Shown: piece after piece, positions 26,501-34,986 of the stretch | Layout of the letters: each line of letters begins with the position of its first letter | Position numbering within the stretch: the first letter of the stretch is position 1 | Assembly: GCF_036898465.1 (NCBI RefSeq) | Contig: NZ_JARUMJ010000001.1 | Span: 6,076,001 to 6,140,000 of the forward strand | From: Streptomyces sp. B21-105 | GTDB taxonomy: Bacteria; Actinomycetota; Actinomycetes; Streptomycetales; Streptomycetaceae | Length of the DNA: 64,000 nt | Reading direction: 5' to 3' | Made by a program: the position numbers and the translations under genes | The notes under the pieces: generated by a model | What the model saw: only the letters and a program-made list of their open reading frames with translations | What the model was told of the DNA's origin: nothing | The model's database searches: none

Positions 26501-26980
26501 GCCAGCGAGCACGACTTCGACGTCACGCTGGCGGCGGGCGACTACGAGGTGCGCATCCGCGGCCAGATGGACCGCGTCGAGGCGGACGGCGACGGCCGCG
26601 CCTACGTCGTCGACTTCAAGACGGGCAAGCAGACGCCCACCGCGCGCGAGGTCGAACGCCACCCCCAGCTCGCCGTCTACCAGCTCGCGGTCCGCGAGGG
26701 AGCCGTCGACGACGCCTTCGACGGGGTGCGCCCCGAACCGGGCGGCGCCGAACTCGTCCAACTGCGCCAGGGCGCCGCGCGGCGGGACGGCGGCGACACG
26801 CTGCCCAAGGTGCAGGCGCAGGAGCCGCTCGACGGCGCATGGGTCGGCGAACTCCTCGCCACGGCCGCCGGCAAGGTCCTCGACGAGCGGTTCACCCCCA
26901 CCGCCGGCCAGCAGTGCACCCACTGCGCGTTCCGCGCCTCGTGCAGCGCCAGGCCCGAAGGGCGCCACGTCGTCGAGTGA
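23549..26980 (+). CDS. adnA: AdnA: UvrD-like helicase-nuclease subunit
   Basis: A 1143-residue subunit of the actinobacterial AdnAB motor-nuclease, which resects double-strand breaks. Walker A is GPGTGKTT (58-65). Motif II is VDEYQDTDPAQ, motif V is MTAHRAKGLEWS and motif VI is FYVAATRARDRL. The C-terminal RecB-type nuclease has VVDFKTGKQTP. Cysteines in NTCALQW and CTHCAFRASC can form the AddB-like Fe-S cluster. A low-complexity Gly/Ala linker with GDA repeats lies around residues 465-520. GTG at 23549 has only a weak RBS. The gene is followed 130 bases later by adnB. Both genes are reported essential in Streptomyces, from memory of the literature. Confidence 0.93.
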   Translation: MSTSSSTRRLPPHQGRQGSRGAYRLVRTPPARTDPPRLDAAQRSVVDHGPGPLLVLAGPGTGKTTTLVESVAARIARGGDPARILVLTFSRKAAVELRDRMARRMGAARAPQATTFHSYCYALVRAHQDADLFVEPLRLLSGPEQDVAVRELLAGQLDLQRLGLAHVRWPDELRACLTTRGFADEVRAVLARSRELGLDPASLDAFAHRIGRPDWRAAAAFLAEYLDVLDLHGVIDYAELVHRAVLLAHRTEVAERLAASYDAVFVDEYQDTDPAQVRLLHALAGGGRTLVAFGDPDQSIYTFRGADVNGILEFPHAFPRPDGRPAPVDVLRTSRRSGAALLAATRLLTQRMPLTRLPAEKVRAHRDLTAARDGGQVDVYTYPTPGTELDNIADILRRAHLEDGVPWGEMAVLVRAGSRTIPTVRRALTAAGVPLDIDGDDLPLRHEPAVAPLLAALRAVATAEASAAAPAEDARAVAAIEAGTVGDAGSAGDARTVGEAGGAGALGDASGVGGIGQAAGWLDIETALTLLTSPLAGMDAADLRRLGRALREEERAAGNPLPPPSDALLARALAEPERLVAHDPTYARGAQRLGALLATARARLARGGTAEEALWDLWDGTPWPTRLERAARRGGAAGRNADRDLDAVCALFATAARAEERTGGRGALNFLAEIEAEDIAADTLAHRAVRPDAVRLMTAHRAKGLEWSLVVVAGVQEGLWPDLRRRGSLLEADRIGRDGLAEPLTPGALLAEERRLFYVAATRARDRLVVTAVKAPADDGDQPSRFLTELGTEPKDVTGRPRRPLSVAALVAELRATTVDPRVSAPLREAAARRLARLAALADEEGRPLVPAAHPYRWWGMFEPTESKVPLRDREQPVVLSGSALDQLANTCALQWFLGREVKADAPATAAQGFGNVVHVLADEVASGHTPADLDVLMERLDSVWNALAFDAPWKSAQEKAHARVALERFLQWHVTDRAGRTPVASEHDFDVTLAAGDYEVRIRGQMDRVEADGDGRAYVVDFKTGKQTPTAREVERHPQLAVYQLAVREGAVDDAFDGVRPEPGGAELVQLRQGAARRDGGDTLPKVQAQEPLDGAWVGELLATAAGKVLDERFTPTAGQQCTHCAFRASCSARPEGRHVVE

Positions 26981-27098
26981 GGGGCGGACGGGGGAGCCGA
27001 GTGCGGGGCGTACGGTGTGACGGACCGCACCACCCGCGCCGACCTGCACGCATCTCCCCGCGGCGGGTGATGTGTCATCGACTGTCGGTGCCCGCCGC

Positions 27099-27104
27099 TA
27101 GCCT
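27099..27104 (+). promoter_or_regulatory. -10 element (TAGCCT) of adnB, predicted leaderless start
   Basis: TAGCCT is followed by 6 bases and the adnB ATG at 27111. No RBS is present. A possible -35 (ATCGAC at 27077-27082) is 16 bases upstream. It suggests that adnB has its own promoter despite following adnA. Confidence 0.45.
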
Positions 27105-27110
27105 CTCCCC

Positions 27111-30100
27111 ATGCCCGCCCGCATCAGCGATCCCGAGCAGCTCAAGGAGCTCCTCGGGATCCCCTTCACCCCGGAGCAGACGGCCTGCGTCATCGCGCCG
27201 CCCGCCCCGCAGGTGATCGTGGCCGGAGCCGGGTCGGGCAAGACCACGGTGATGGCCGCACGCGTGGTGTGGCTGGTCGGCACCGGGCAGGTCGCCCCCG
27301 AGCAGGTCCTCGGCCTGACCTTCACCAACAAGGCGGCCGGAGAACTCGCCGAGCGCGTCCGCAAGGCCCTCGTCAGGGCCGGCGTCACCGACCCCGACGT
27401 CATCGACCCCGACAACCCGCCGGGCGAGCCGGTCATCTCCACCTACCACGCCTTCGCGGGCCGCCTCCTCGCCGACCACGGCCTGCGCATCGGCCTGGAA
27501 CCCACCTCCCGCCTGCTCGCCGACGCCACCCGCTACCAGCTCGCCGCGCGCGTGCTGCGCGAGGCCCCCGGCCCCTACCCGTCGCTCACCCGCTCCTTCG
27601 CCGACCTGATCAGCGACCTCCTCACGCTCGACGGCGAACTCGCCGAACACCTCGTACGCCCCGAGGACCTGCGCGCGTGGGACGCGGAACTGCTGCACAC
27701 CCTCGACGGCGCCCGACTCACCAACGCCGACCTGCGCAAGGCCCCCGAGACGGCCGCCGCCCGACGCGAACTGGCCGACCTGGTGCTGCGCTACCGGGCC
27801 GCCAAGCGCGAACGCGACCTGCTCGACTTCGGCGACCAGATCGCCCTCGCGGCGCAGCTCGCCCAGGTGCCCGAGGTGGGCCCGCTCCTGCGCGACGAGT
27901 TCCGCGTCGTCCTCCTCGACGAGTACCAGGACACCTCCGTCGCCCAGCGCGTGCTCCTCGCCGGACTCTTCGGCGGCGCCGCCGGCCACCCCGTGACCGC
28001 CGTCGGCGACCCCTGCCAGGCCATCTACGGCTGGCGCGGCGCCTCCGTCGCCAACCTCGACGACTTCCCCGAGCACTTCGCGCACGCCGACGGCAGCCGG
28101 GCGCGACGCCAGTCGCTCAGCGAGAACCGCCGCAGCGGCGGCCGCCTCCTGGACCTCGCCAACGGCCTCGCCGAACCGCTGCGCGCCATGCACGCGGGCG
28201 TGGAGGCCCTGCGCCCGGCCCCCGGCGCGGAACGCGACGGCGTGGTCCGCTGCGCCCTGCTGGCCACCCACGCCGAGGAGATGGACTGGATCGCCGACTC
28301 CATCGCCCATCTGGTGCGCACCGGCAAGGCGCCCGGTGAGATCGCCGTCCTGTGCCGGACGGCCACCGACTTCGCGCAGATCCAGGGCGCGCTGGTCGCG
28401 CGGGACGTCCCCGTCGAGGTCGTCGGCCTGTCCGGTCTGCTGCACCTGCCCGAGGTGGCCGACCTGGTCGCCGTCTGCGAGGTCCTCCAGGACCCCGGCG
28501 CCAACGCCTCCCTGGTCCGCCTGCTCACCGGCCCGCGCTGGCGCATCGGCCCGCGCGACCTCGCCCTCCTCGGCCGACGGGCCCGGCGGCTCGTCAGCCA
28601 CACGCGCGGGGGCGACGACGACCCGGACCGCCGCCTCGCCGAGGCCGTCGAGGGGGTCGACCCGTCCGAGGTGATATCGCTCGCGGACGCCCTCGACACC
28701 TTCCTGGAGACGCCGATGTACGGCGGCCACGGCGGGGACGACGACGGGCTGCCGTTCTCCCCGGACGCGCGCGTGCGGTTCGCGCGCCTCGCCGCGGAAC
28801 TGCGCGACCTGCGCCGCTCCCTCGCCGACCCCCTGATGGACGTCCTGCACCGCGTCCTCGCCGTCACCGGCCTCGAGGTGGAGCTGTCGGCGTCTCCGCA
28901 TGCCCTCGCCGCCCGGCGCCGGGAGACCCTGTCCAACTTCCTCGACATCGCCGCGTCCTTCGCGTCCGGCGAGAGCGAGGCGAGCCTGCTGGCCTTCCTC
29001 GGCTTCCTGCGCACCGCCGCCCAGTACGAGAAAGGCCTCGACAACGCCCTTCCGGGCGGCGAGAACACCGTCAAGGTGCTCACCGCGCACAAGTCCAAGG
29101 GTCTCGAGTGGGACGTGGTGGCAGTCCCGGCCTGGTCAGCGGCATCTTCCCCAGCGGACAGGGCCGCGAGAAGTGGACCGCGCAGGCCAGGGTGCTGCCG
29201 CACGCCCTGCGTGGCGACGCCGACACGCTCCCCGACCTCGCCTCCTGGGACGCGCGGGGCGTCAAGGCCTTCCACGAAGCCATGAAGGACCACCAGCACA
29301 CCGAGGAACTCCGCCTCGGCTACGTCACCTTCACCCGACCGCGGTCCCTGCTCCTCGGCTCCGGCCACTGGTGGGGCCCCGCCCAGAAGAAACCCCGCGG
29401 CCCGTCCGACTTCCTGCTGACCCTGCACGACCACTGCACGGCCGGACACGGCGAGATCGAGGTCTGGGCCGACCCGCCGGAGGAGGACGAGGAGAACCCC
29501 GCCCTGCACCGCACGAGCGTCGACCAGGTCTGGCCGCTCCCGCTGGACGACGCGGCCCTGGCCCGTCGCCGCGCCGCCGCCGAGACCGTCCTCGCCCACC
29601 TGGAGGACCTCGAGGACGACGCCTCGCACGAGGACGACCGCCCCCGTGCCGCCCACGACCCGGACGCCCACGACGACCCCGACTGGCCGCCCCCACCGGA
29701 CGACGACGAGCCGCCCCACGACGGCCACGACGAGCCGCCCCAGGACGAGGACGACCCGTTCGGAGCGGACCCCTTCGACACGGGCTCCTTTGAAGATGAC
29801 CCCTTCGACGCCGACCCCTTCGACCGAGGCCCCTTCGAGGACGGGTCCGCCGGGGCCGCCCCCCACGAAGCCCGGCCCGCCGAGGGCGACCCCGTAGACG
29901 GGCACGAGCGGAGCTCGGCCGATTCCCCCGTCCATCGCCCCGTCCGTCCCGCAGTCCACCCCTCGGTCCCTCATCAAGGGACAGCCCCTGAGGCGTCCGG
30001 GCCCCTCAGGCCGCCCAGCGCGCCCGGACCCCGCCCGCGCAGGAACTCCCTCACCCCCGAGGAGGCCCGCACCGTCGACTCCTGGGACCGCGACCTCGAC

Positions 30101-30820
30101 GCCCTCGCCGGGGAACTCCTGCGCGCCCGCCGGACCGTCACGGACGTACCCCTGCCGACGAGCCTGACCGCCTCGCAGGTCCTGCGCCTGGCCGCCGACC
30201 CGGACGGTCTCGCGCAGGAACTCGCGCGCCCCATGCCACGCCCCCCGCAACCGGCCGCACGTCGGGGCACCCGGTTCCACGCCTGGGTGGAGGCCCGCTT
30301 CGAGGAGTTGACGCTGCCCCTGCTGGAACCGGACGAACTGCCCGGCCACGACGCCGAGATCGACGACGAACACGACCTCGAGGCCCTCAAGGAGGCCTTC
30401 GAGCGCACCGAGTACGCCCATCGAACGCCCTACCGGGTCGAGGCCCCCTTCCAGCTCGCCCTCGCCGGCCGTGTCGTCCGCGGCCGCATCGACGCCGTCT
30501 ACAAAGAAGGCGCCGGCGACTCGGCCACGTACGACATCGTCGACTGGAAGACCCACCGCGCCCATACCGCAGACCCCCTCCAGCTCGCCCTGTACCGGCT
30601 CGCCTGGGCCGAGCAGCAGGGAGTGCCCGTGGAATCCGTCACAGCGGCGTTCCTGTACGTGCGCACCGGCGACGTCGTACGACCGGAGGGGCTGCCCGAT
30701 CGCCCCGCCCTGGAGCGCCTGTTGACCGGGAAAGCCGACGCCGGGGACGGCCGCGACGGACCGGCCGGGCGCATCGGCTCCGCGTCAGGGCCCGGCGAGG
30801 ACACCGGCGCGGGCCGATAG
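27111..30820 (+). pseudogene. adnB: AdnB: UvrD-like helicase-nuclease subunit, interrupted by a 1-base frameshift
   Basis: The partner of AdnA, expected at 1236 residues if intact. From ATG 27111 the frame gives Walker A GAGSGKTT, motif II LLDEYQDTS, YGWRGAS and motif V LTAHKSKGLEWDVVAVP. It then runs into a TGA at 29285 after about 50 meaningless residues. The true protein resumes in another frame at about 29130 (GLVSGIFPSGQGREKW), with motif VI (RLGYVTFTRPRSL), an acidic insert with DPF repeats (~residues 865-905), and the nuclease motif IVDWKTHRAHT. Adding one G to the GG at 29129-29130 restores the frame. This is either a sequencing error or a real disruption. A −1 slip has no classic slippery heptamer here. 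Confidence 0.88.
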
Positions 30821-30823
30821 GCT
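30818..30823 (+). promoter_or_regulatory. -10 element (TAGGCT), predicted leaderless start of the M20 peptidase gene
   Basis: TAGGCT overlaps the adnB stop codon and ends 7 bases before ATG 30831. No RBS precedes the ATG. A -35 could not be identified. Confidence 0.4.
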
Positions 30824-30830
30824 CGTGGTC

Positions 30831-32243
30831 ATGAGCCATCCCGTTGACAGTGCCGTCAGCGCCGTCCGCACGTACGTCGAGCAGCACCGCGCCGCCTTCC
30901 TCGACGACCTCGTCGAATGGCTGCGCATCCCGTCGGTGTCGGCCCAGCCCGACCACGCCTCCGACGTACGGCGCAGTGCGGACTGGCTCGCCACCAAGCT
31001 CACCGAGACCGGGTTCCCGACCGCCGAGGTCTGGCGGACGCCGGGCGCGCCGGCCGTCTACGCGGAGTGGCCCTCAGGCGATCCGCAGGCGCCCACCGTC
31101 CTGGTCTACGGCCACCACGACGTGCAGCCGGCCGCCCGCGAGGACGGCTGGGACACCGACCCCTTCGAGCCCGTCGTCCGCGGAAACCGCCTCCACGCGC
31201 GCGGGGCGGCCGACGACAAGGGACAGGTCTTCTTCCACACCCTCGGCGTCCGCGCCCACCTCGCCGCCACCGGCCGCACCGCGCCGGCCGTCAACCTCAA
31301 GCTGCTGATCGAGGGCGAGGAGGAGTCCAGCTCCCCGAACTTCCGGGCCCTCGTGGAAGGGCGGGCCGGGCGGCTCGCCGCGGACGCCGTGATCGTCTCC
31401 GACACCGGCATGTGGTCCGAGGACACCCCCACCGTGTGCACCGGAATGCGCGGCCTCGCGGAGTGCGAGATCCGGTTCCTCGGTCCCGACCAGGACATCC
31501 ACTCCGGCTCCTTCGGCGGCGCGGTGCCCAACCCGGCGGCCGCGATCGCCCGCCTCGTCGCCGCCCTGCACGACGGCCACGCGCGCGTGGCCGTGCCCGG
31601 CTTCTACGACGGCGTCGTCGAGCTCACCGACCGCGAGCGCGAGCTTTTCGCCGAGCTTCCCTTCGACGAGGACCAGTGGCTGCGCACCGCCCGGTCGCAC
31701 GCCGCCCACGGCGAGGCCGGGCACACCACCCTGGAACGGATCTGGGCCCGCCCCACGGCCGAGGTCAACGGCATCGGCGGCGGCTACCAGGGACCCGGCA
31801 GCAAGACGATCATCCCGTCCTCGGCGTTCGTGAAACTGTCCTTCCGGCTCGTCGCCGGCCAGGACCCCGACCACGTCGAGAAGGCCGTCCGCGCCTGGGT
31901 CGCCGAGCAGGCGCCCGCCGGCATCCGGTACGAGATCGCGTTCAGCCCGGCCACCCGCCCCTGCCTGACCCCGCTGGACCACCCCGCCCTGCAGTCCGTG
32001 GTCCGCGCCATGGGCCGGGCCTTCGACGGGCCCGTACGCTTCACCCGTGAGGGAGGCTCGGGACCGGCCGCCGACCTCCAGGAGGTTCTCGGCGCCCCCG
32101 TGCTCTTCCTCGGCGTCTCCGTCCCCTCGGACGGCTGGCACGCACCCAACGAGAAGGTCGAGCTGGACCTCCTCCTCAAGGGCGCCGAGACCACCGCACA
32201 CCTCTGGAGCGACCTCGCCGCGCACTGGCGTCATGCGCCCTGA
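30831..32243 (+). CDS. M20/M28-family dipeptidase
   Basis: A 470-residue zinc dipeptidase of the M20 family (PepV/CNDP-like). Metal-ligand motifs in order: GHHDVQP (~91-97, His), RGAADDKGQ (~127-135, bridging Asp), IEGEEESSSP (Glu pair, catalytic base and ligand), IVSDTGMW (Asp) and the C-terminal DGWHAPNE (His). The dimerisation domain lies at ~200-350. Cytoplasmic, probably cleaving dipeptides. It begins 10 bases after adnB, with a -10-like box replacing an RBS at ATG 30831. GTG 30825 is in frame but less likely. Confidence 0.92.
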   Translation: MSHPVDSAVSAVRTYVEQHRAAFLDDLVEWLRIPSVSAQPDHASDVRRSADWLATKLTETGFPTAEVWRTPGAPAVYAEWPSGDPQAPTVLVYGHHDVQPAAREDGWDTDPFEPVVRGNRLHARGAADDKGQVFFHTLGVRAHLAATGRTAPAVNLKLLIEGEEESSSPNFRALVEGRAGRLAADAVIVSDTGMWSEDTPTVCTGMRGLAECEIRFLGPDQDIHSGSFGGAVPNPAAAIARLVAALHDGHARVAVPGFYDGVVELTDRERELFAELPFDEDQWLRTARSHAAHGEAGHTTLERIWARPTAEVNGIGGGYQGPGSKTIIPSSAFVKLSFRLVAGQDPDHVEKAVRAWVAEQAPAGIRYEIAFSPATRPCLTPLDHPALQSVVRAMGRAFDGPVRFTREGGSGPAADLQEVLGAPVLFLGVSVPSDGWHAPNEKVELDLLLKGAETTAHLWSDLAAHWRHAP

Positions 32244-32396
32244 CGACGCCGACCGGCCCGGAGGAGCCACGCGCGCGGTGCACACTGAAGAAGCCGCTCC
32301 GCACGCGCGCGGCTCCACGGCCGGTCGCCGTCTCCCGTACATCCCGCTGAACCGCCCGCAGAAACAACCGTTCCACCGGGGGAGTTGGAAGTACCC

Positions 32397-33350
32397 GTGA
32401 CACCCGTGACCACCTGGACCGACCAGAACGCCGACCGACCCATCTCGCTCACCGCGCCGAGCGGCGTGGACCGGGCCGCCCACCACCGGCTCGACGAAGC
32501 CTGGCTCGCCGCGGCATGGAGCCACCCCACGACCCGGTGCTTCGTCGTCTCCGGAGGCCAGGTCCTCATCGACGAGACCTCCGACGGACGCACCGAACTC
32601 GTCATGACCCCGTCCTTCGAGGCCCCCCTCACCGAGGCGCACCGCTACTTCCTCGGAACGGACGACGACGGCGTCAGCTACTTCGCCCTCCAGAAGGACG
32701 CGCTGCCCGGCCGCATCGACCAGTCCGCGCGCCCGGCCGGCCTGCGCGAGGCGGGTCTGTTGTTGTCGCCGCGCGACGTGGGCCTGATGGTGCACGCCGT
32801 GGGCCTGGAGAACTGGCAGCGCACCCACCGCTTCTGCTCCCGCTGCGGCGAGCGCACGGTGATCGCCGCGGCGGGGCACATCCGCCGCTGCCCCGCCTGC
32901 GGCGCCGAGCACTACCCGCGCACCGACCCGGCGGTGATCATGGCCGTCACGGACGAGGAGGACCGCATCCTCCTGGGCCGTCAGGTCCACTGGCCCGAGG
33001 GCCGCTTCTCGACCCTCGCCGGTTTCGTCGAGCCCGGCGAGTCCATCGAGCAGTCCGTGCGCCGCGAGGTCTTCGAGGAGGCCGGCGTCACCGTGGGCCA
33101 GGTCGAGTACGTCGCCAGCCAGCCCTGGCCCTTCCCGTCCAGTCTCATGCTCGGCTTCATGGCCCGTGCCACGTCGACCGACATCGACGTCGACGGCGAC
33201 GAGATCCACGAGGCCCGCTGGTTCTCCCGCGACGAGCTCACCGCCGCCTTCGAGTCCGGCGACGTGCTGCCCCCCTACGGCATCTCGATCGCGGCCCGTC
33301 TGATCGAGCTCTGGTACGGCAAACCGCTCCCCACCCGCAACCTCGTATGA
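32397..33350 (+). CDS. nudC: NudC-type NADH/NAD-RNA pyrophosphatase
   Basis: A 317-residue NUDIX hydrolase that cleaves NADH, and in other bacteria removes the NAD cap from RNA. Features in order: an N-terminal domain, a zinc ribbon (CSRCG ... CPACG, ~142-165), the Nudix box starting at GFVEPGESIEQSV and ending REVFEEAGV, and the NudC-specific SQPWPFPSSLM signature. Substrate specificity is well supported by SQPWPFP. GTG 32397 (VTPVTTW) with GGAAG upstream is preferred to a TTG at 32385. The 150 bases upstream contain no gene. Confidence 0.93.
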   Translation: MTPVTTWTDQNADRPISLTAPSGVDRAAHHRLDEAWLAAAWSHPTTRCFVVSGGQVLIDETSDGRTELVMTPSFEAPLTEAHRYFLGTDDDGVSYFALQKDALPGRIDQSARPAGLREAGLLLSPRDVGLMVHAVGLENWQRTHRFCSRCGERTVIAAAGHIRRCPACGAEHYPRTDPAVIMAVTDEEDRILLGRQVHWPEGRFSTLAGFVEPGESIEQSVRREVFEEAGVTVGQVEYVASQPWPFPSSLMLGFMARATSTDIDVDGDEIHEARWFSRDELTAAFESGDVLPPYGISIAARLIELWYGKPLPTRNLV

Positions 33351-33576
33351 CCACCCCACCACGCCGCAGGGCGGCCGCCCCACCCCGGGACGGCCACCCC
33401 TGCGACGCCGGGGAACCGCTCAAGCGCCGATCTCGGCATGGGCGCCCGAGGCAGGCGTACGCGGGTGCGTCCCGAACGAGGAAGGGCAGCGAGGGCCCGC
33501 CGCCGGTTGCCGCCGCTCGCACTCGCCGAGGCTTCCATGACCGCAGCTCAGCTCCGTGGTGCGGAGGTCGCGAGCT

Positions 33577-34404
33577 ATGTCAGACCTGCGTGCAACACTG
33601 CGGTCCATGGCTCTCGCTGATCTCACTCTCGGCCAATGGCGGTCCTTCGATCTGCCGACCGCACGCCGCGTCGCCGAGGAGGCCGCTGGTTCGGTGGACG
33701 GTCGGGTGACTCTCGTCGAGACCACGGAGCACCTCGGTGCCCCGCTGCATCGCGTCCGGATCGAGCGGGACGAGCAGGAATTCGCCCTGATACCCGGAGG
33801 GCCGGTGTCCCTCGGATTCGACCTGGACCGCTGGCAACCGACCCCGCAGCAGACGGCCGACTACGCCGAGAGCCTGGACCAGGGATTCGCCTACGGACCC
33901 GACCTGCGGGCCCACCTCGCGCAAGTGCTCAGCCCCCGCCGGAGCGTCGTCCTGGCAACTGTGCTCATGGCTGTGGAGGACGAGAACCTGACCGAGGCGC
34001 CCGCCGACATGCACGCCGTTCTCGCGGCTCGTGGCCTGCGGATGCCGAGCTCAGACGAGTGGGAGCACGCTTGTGGGGCTGGCACCAAGACCCTGTTCCG
34101 GTGGGGGAACGACTGCCCCCTCGACCGCGTCCCGTACGGGGACGCCACCGGCCCGCAGAACCAGTTGAACGCCTTCGGCTTGCACATCGCCTACGACACC
34201 TACCGTACGGAGCTGACGAGCGACATCGAGGCGGTCCATGGCGGAGACGGTGGCGAGTCGGTGTGCGGCGGCTACGGTCGCCTGCTCGCATGGCTGCCTC
34301 TGGCCACCTCCAACCGCAATCCGTCCATGGTCGAGTTTGTGTACGGTCCGGACGGTGAAGACCTTTGCGAGGACTCCTCCACTCGGCCCGTGCTGACGCT
34401 CTGA
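33577..34404 (+). CDS. orphan protein with formylglycine-generating-enzyme-like (SUMF1) fold
   Basis: A 275-residue protein of unknown role. The C-terminal half has an FGE/SUMF1-like signature: RMPSSDEWEHACGAGTK (cf. RLPTEAEWEYAA), LFRWGNDCP, NAFGLHIAYDTYR and SNRNP. The N-terminal ~110 residues are not recognised. The Cys pair needed for formylglycine formation is not evident, so a non-enzymatic member of this fold is likely. Third codon positions carry more A/T (gat, gct, act, tca, caa) than neighbouring genes, suggesting recent acquisition. ATG 33577 has GGAGG 9 nt upstream. It lies between nudC and the mycoredoxin gene, with a 226-base gap before it. Confidence 0.72.
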   Translation: MSDLRATLRSMALADLTLGQWRSFDLPTARRVAEEAAGSVDGRVTLVETTEHLGAPLHRVRIERDEQEFALIPGGPVSLGFDLDRWQPTPQQTADYAESLDQGFAYGPDLRAHLAQVLSPRRSVVLATVLMAVEDENLTEAPADMHAVLAARGLRMPSSDEWEHACGAGTKTLFRWGNDCPLDRVPYGDATGPQNQLNAFGLHIAYDTYRTELTSDIEAVHGGDGGESVCGGYGRLLAWLPLATSNRNPSMVEFVYGPDGEDLCEDSSTRPVLTL

Positions 34405-34531
34405 AGCAGTGGTTCTGCTGTCATGCGCCGGGAACTTCTGCCTGCGACAGCCGTCAAGCCGAGGGCTCGGTCCCGCTGGATTCCTGCGAGGCGTACACAG
34501 TCTGGCGCCGGGATCTCCAGGGCGCACAAAG

Positions 34532-34560
34532 CCCCCGATCAGCGTCAGGCCGATCGGGGG
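34532..34560. terminator. hairpin terminator between convergent genes
   Basis: CCCCCGATC at 34532-34540 pairs perfectly with GATCGGGGG at 34552-34560 (11-base loop). On the minus strand it is followed by CTTTG, and it begins 17 bases past the mycoredoxin stop. Confidence 0.75.
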
Positions 34561-34577
34561 TTGCGTATCGCGGGGGG

Positions 34578-34820
34578 TCAGGCGCCGAGCGCCTGCTTCA
34601 CCTGGGCGAGGCTCGGGTTCGTCAGCGTCGACCCGTCGGGGAACAGTACGGTCGGTACCGTCTGGTTTCCGCCATTCGCCTTTTCCACGAACGCCGCGGA
34701 CTCCGGGTCCTGTTCGATGTTGATCTCGGTGTACGCGATGCCCTCGCGCTCCAGCTGCTTCTTCAGCCGCTGGCAGTAGCCGCACCACGTGGTGCTGTAC
34801 ATCGTCACAGTGCCCAGCAT
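34578..34820 (-). CDS. mrx1: mycoredoxin (glutaredoxin-like, mycothiol-dependent)
   Basis: An 80-residue thioredoxin-fold redox protein that reduces mycothiol mixed disulfides. The active site is WCGYCQRL (residues ~13-20). The cis-Pro is in QTVPTVLF and the C-terminal GSTLTNPS motif is typical of actinobacterial Mrx1. ATG at 34820 is chosen because AAGGAG lies 10 nt before it and only 1 nt before the ATG at 34829. A perfect SigR-type promoter (GGGAAT-N18-GTT) lies 48-74 bases upstream, consistent with a thiol-stress role. It is divergent from uvrD2. Confidence 0.93.
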   Translation of the reverse strand: MLGTVTMYSTTWCGYCQRLKKQLEREGIAYTEINIEQDPESAAFVEKANGGNQTVPTVLFPDGSTLTNPSLAQVKQALGA

Positions 34821-34867
34821 GTCTCTCATGCTCCTTCGGCGGTCGGGGGACGGGCGGTCCTAGAGGC

Positions 34868-34894
34868 AACGCGGCCGGCGGGGCCGCCATTCCC
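34868..34894 (-). promoter_or_regulatory. SigR-type promoter of the mycoredoxin gene (GGGAAT-N18-GTT)
   Basis: On the minus strand GGGAAT (34894-34889) and GTT (34870-34868) are separated by exactly 18 bases, a full consensus match for Streptomyces SigR. It predicts disulfide-stress induction of mrx1. Confidence 0.85.
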
Positions 34895-34986
34895 GGCGGG
34901 GCATGTCCGCCGCATTAGTACGACTGCGGGGCCCCGCCTGTGGACAACCGTCCCGCCCGTCTCCGCCGACCTGGCAGCATGGCCGT

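Noticed and set aside
29120..29145. Programmed −1 frameshift in adnB
   Set aside because: No slippery heptamer or strong downstream pseudoknot is apparent, and a single missing G in a short G run explains the break more simply.
28352..30820. Independent gene starting inside adnB in a second frame
   Set aside because: Its first 250 codons are shadow sequence. Only the part after about 29130 makes sense, as the continuation of AdnB.
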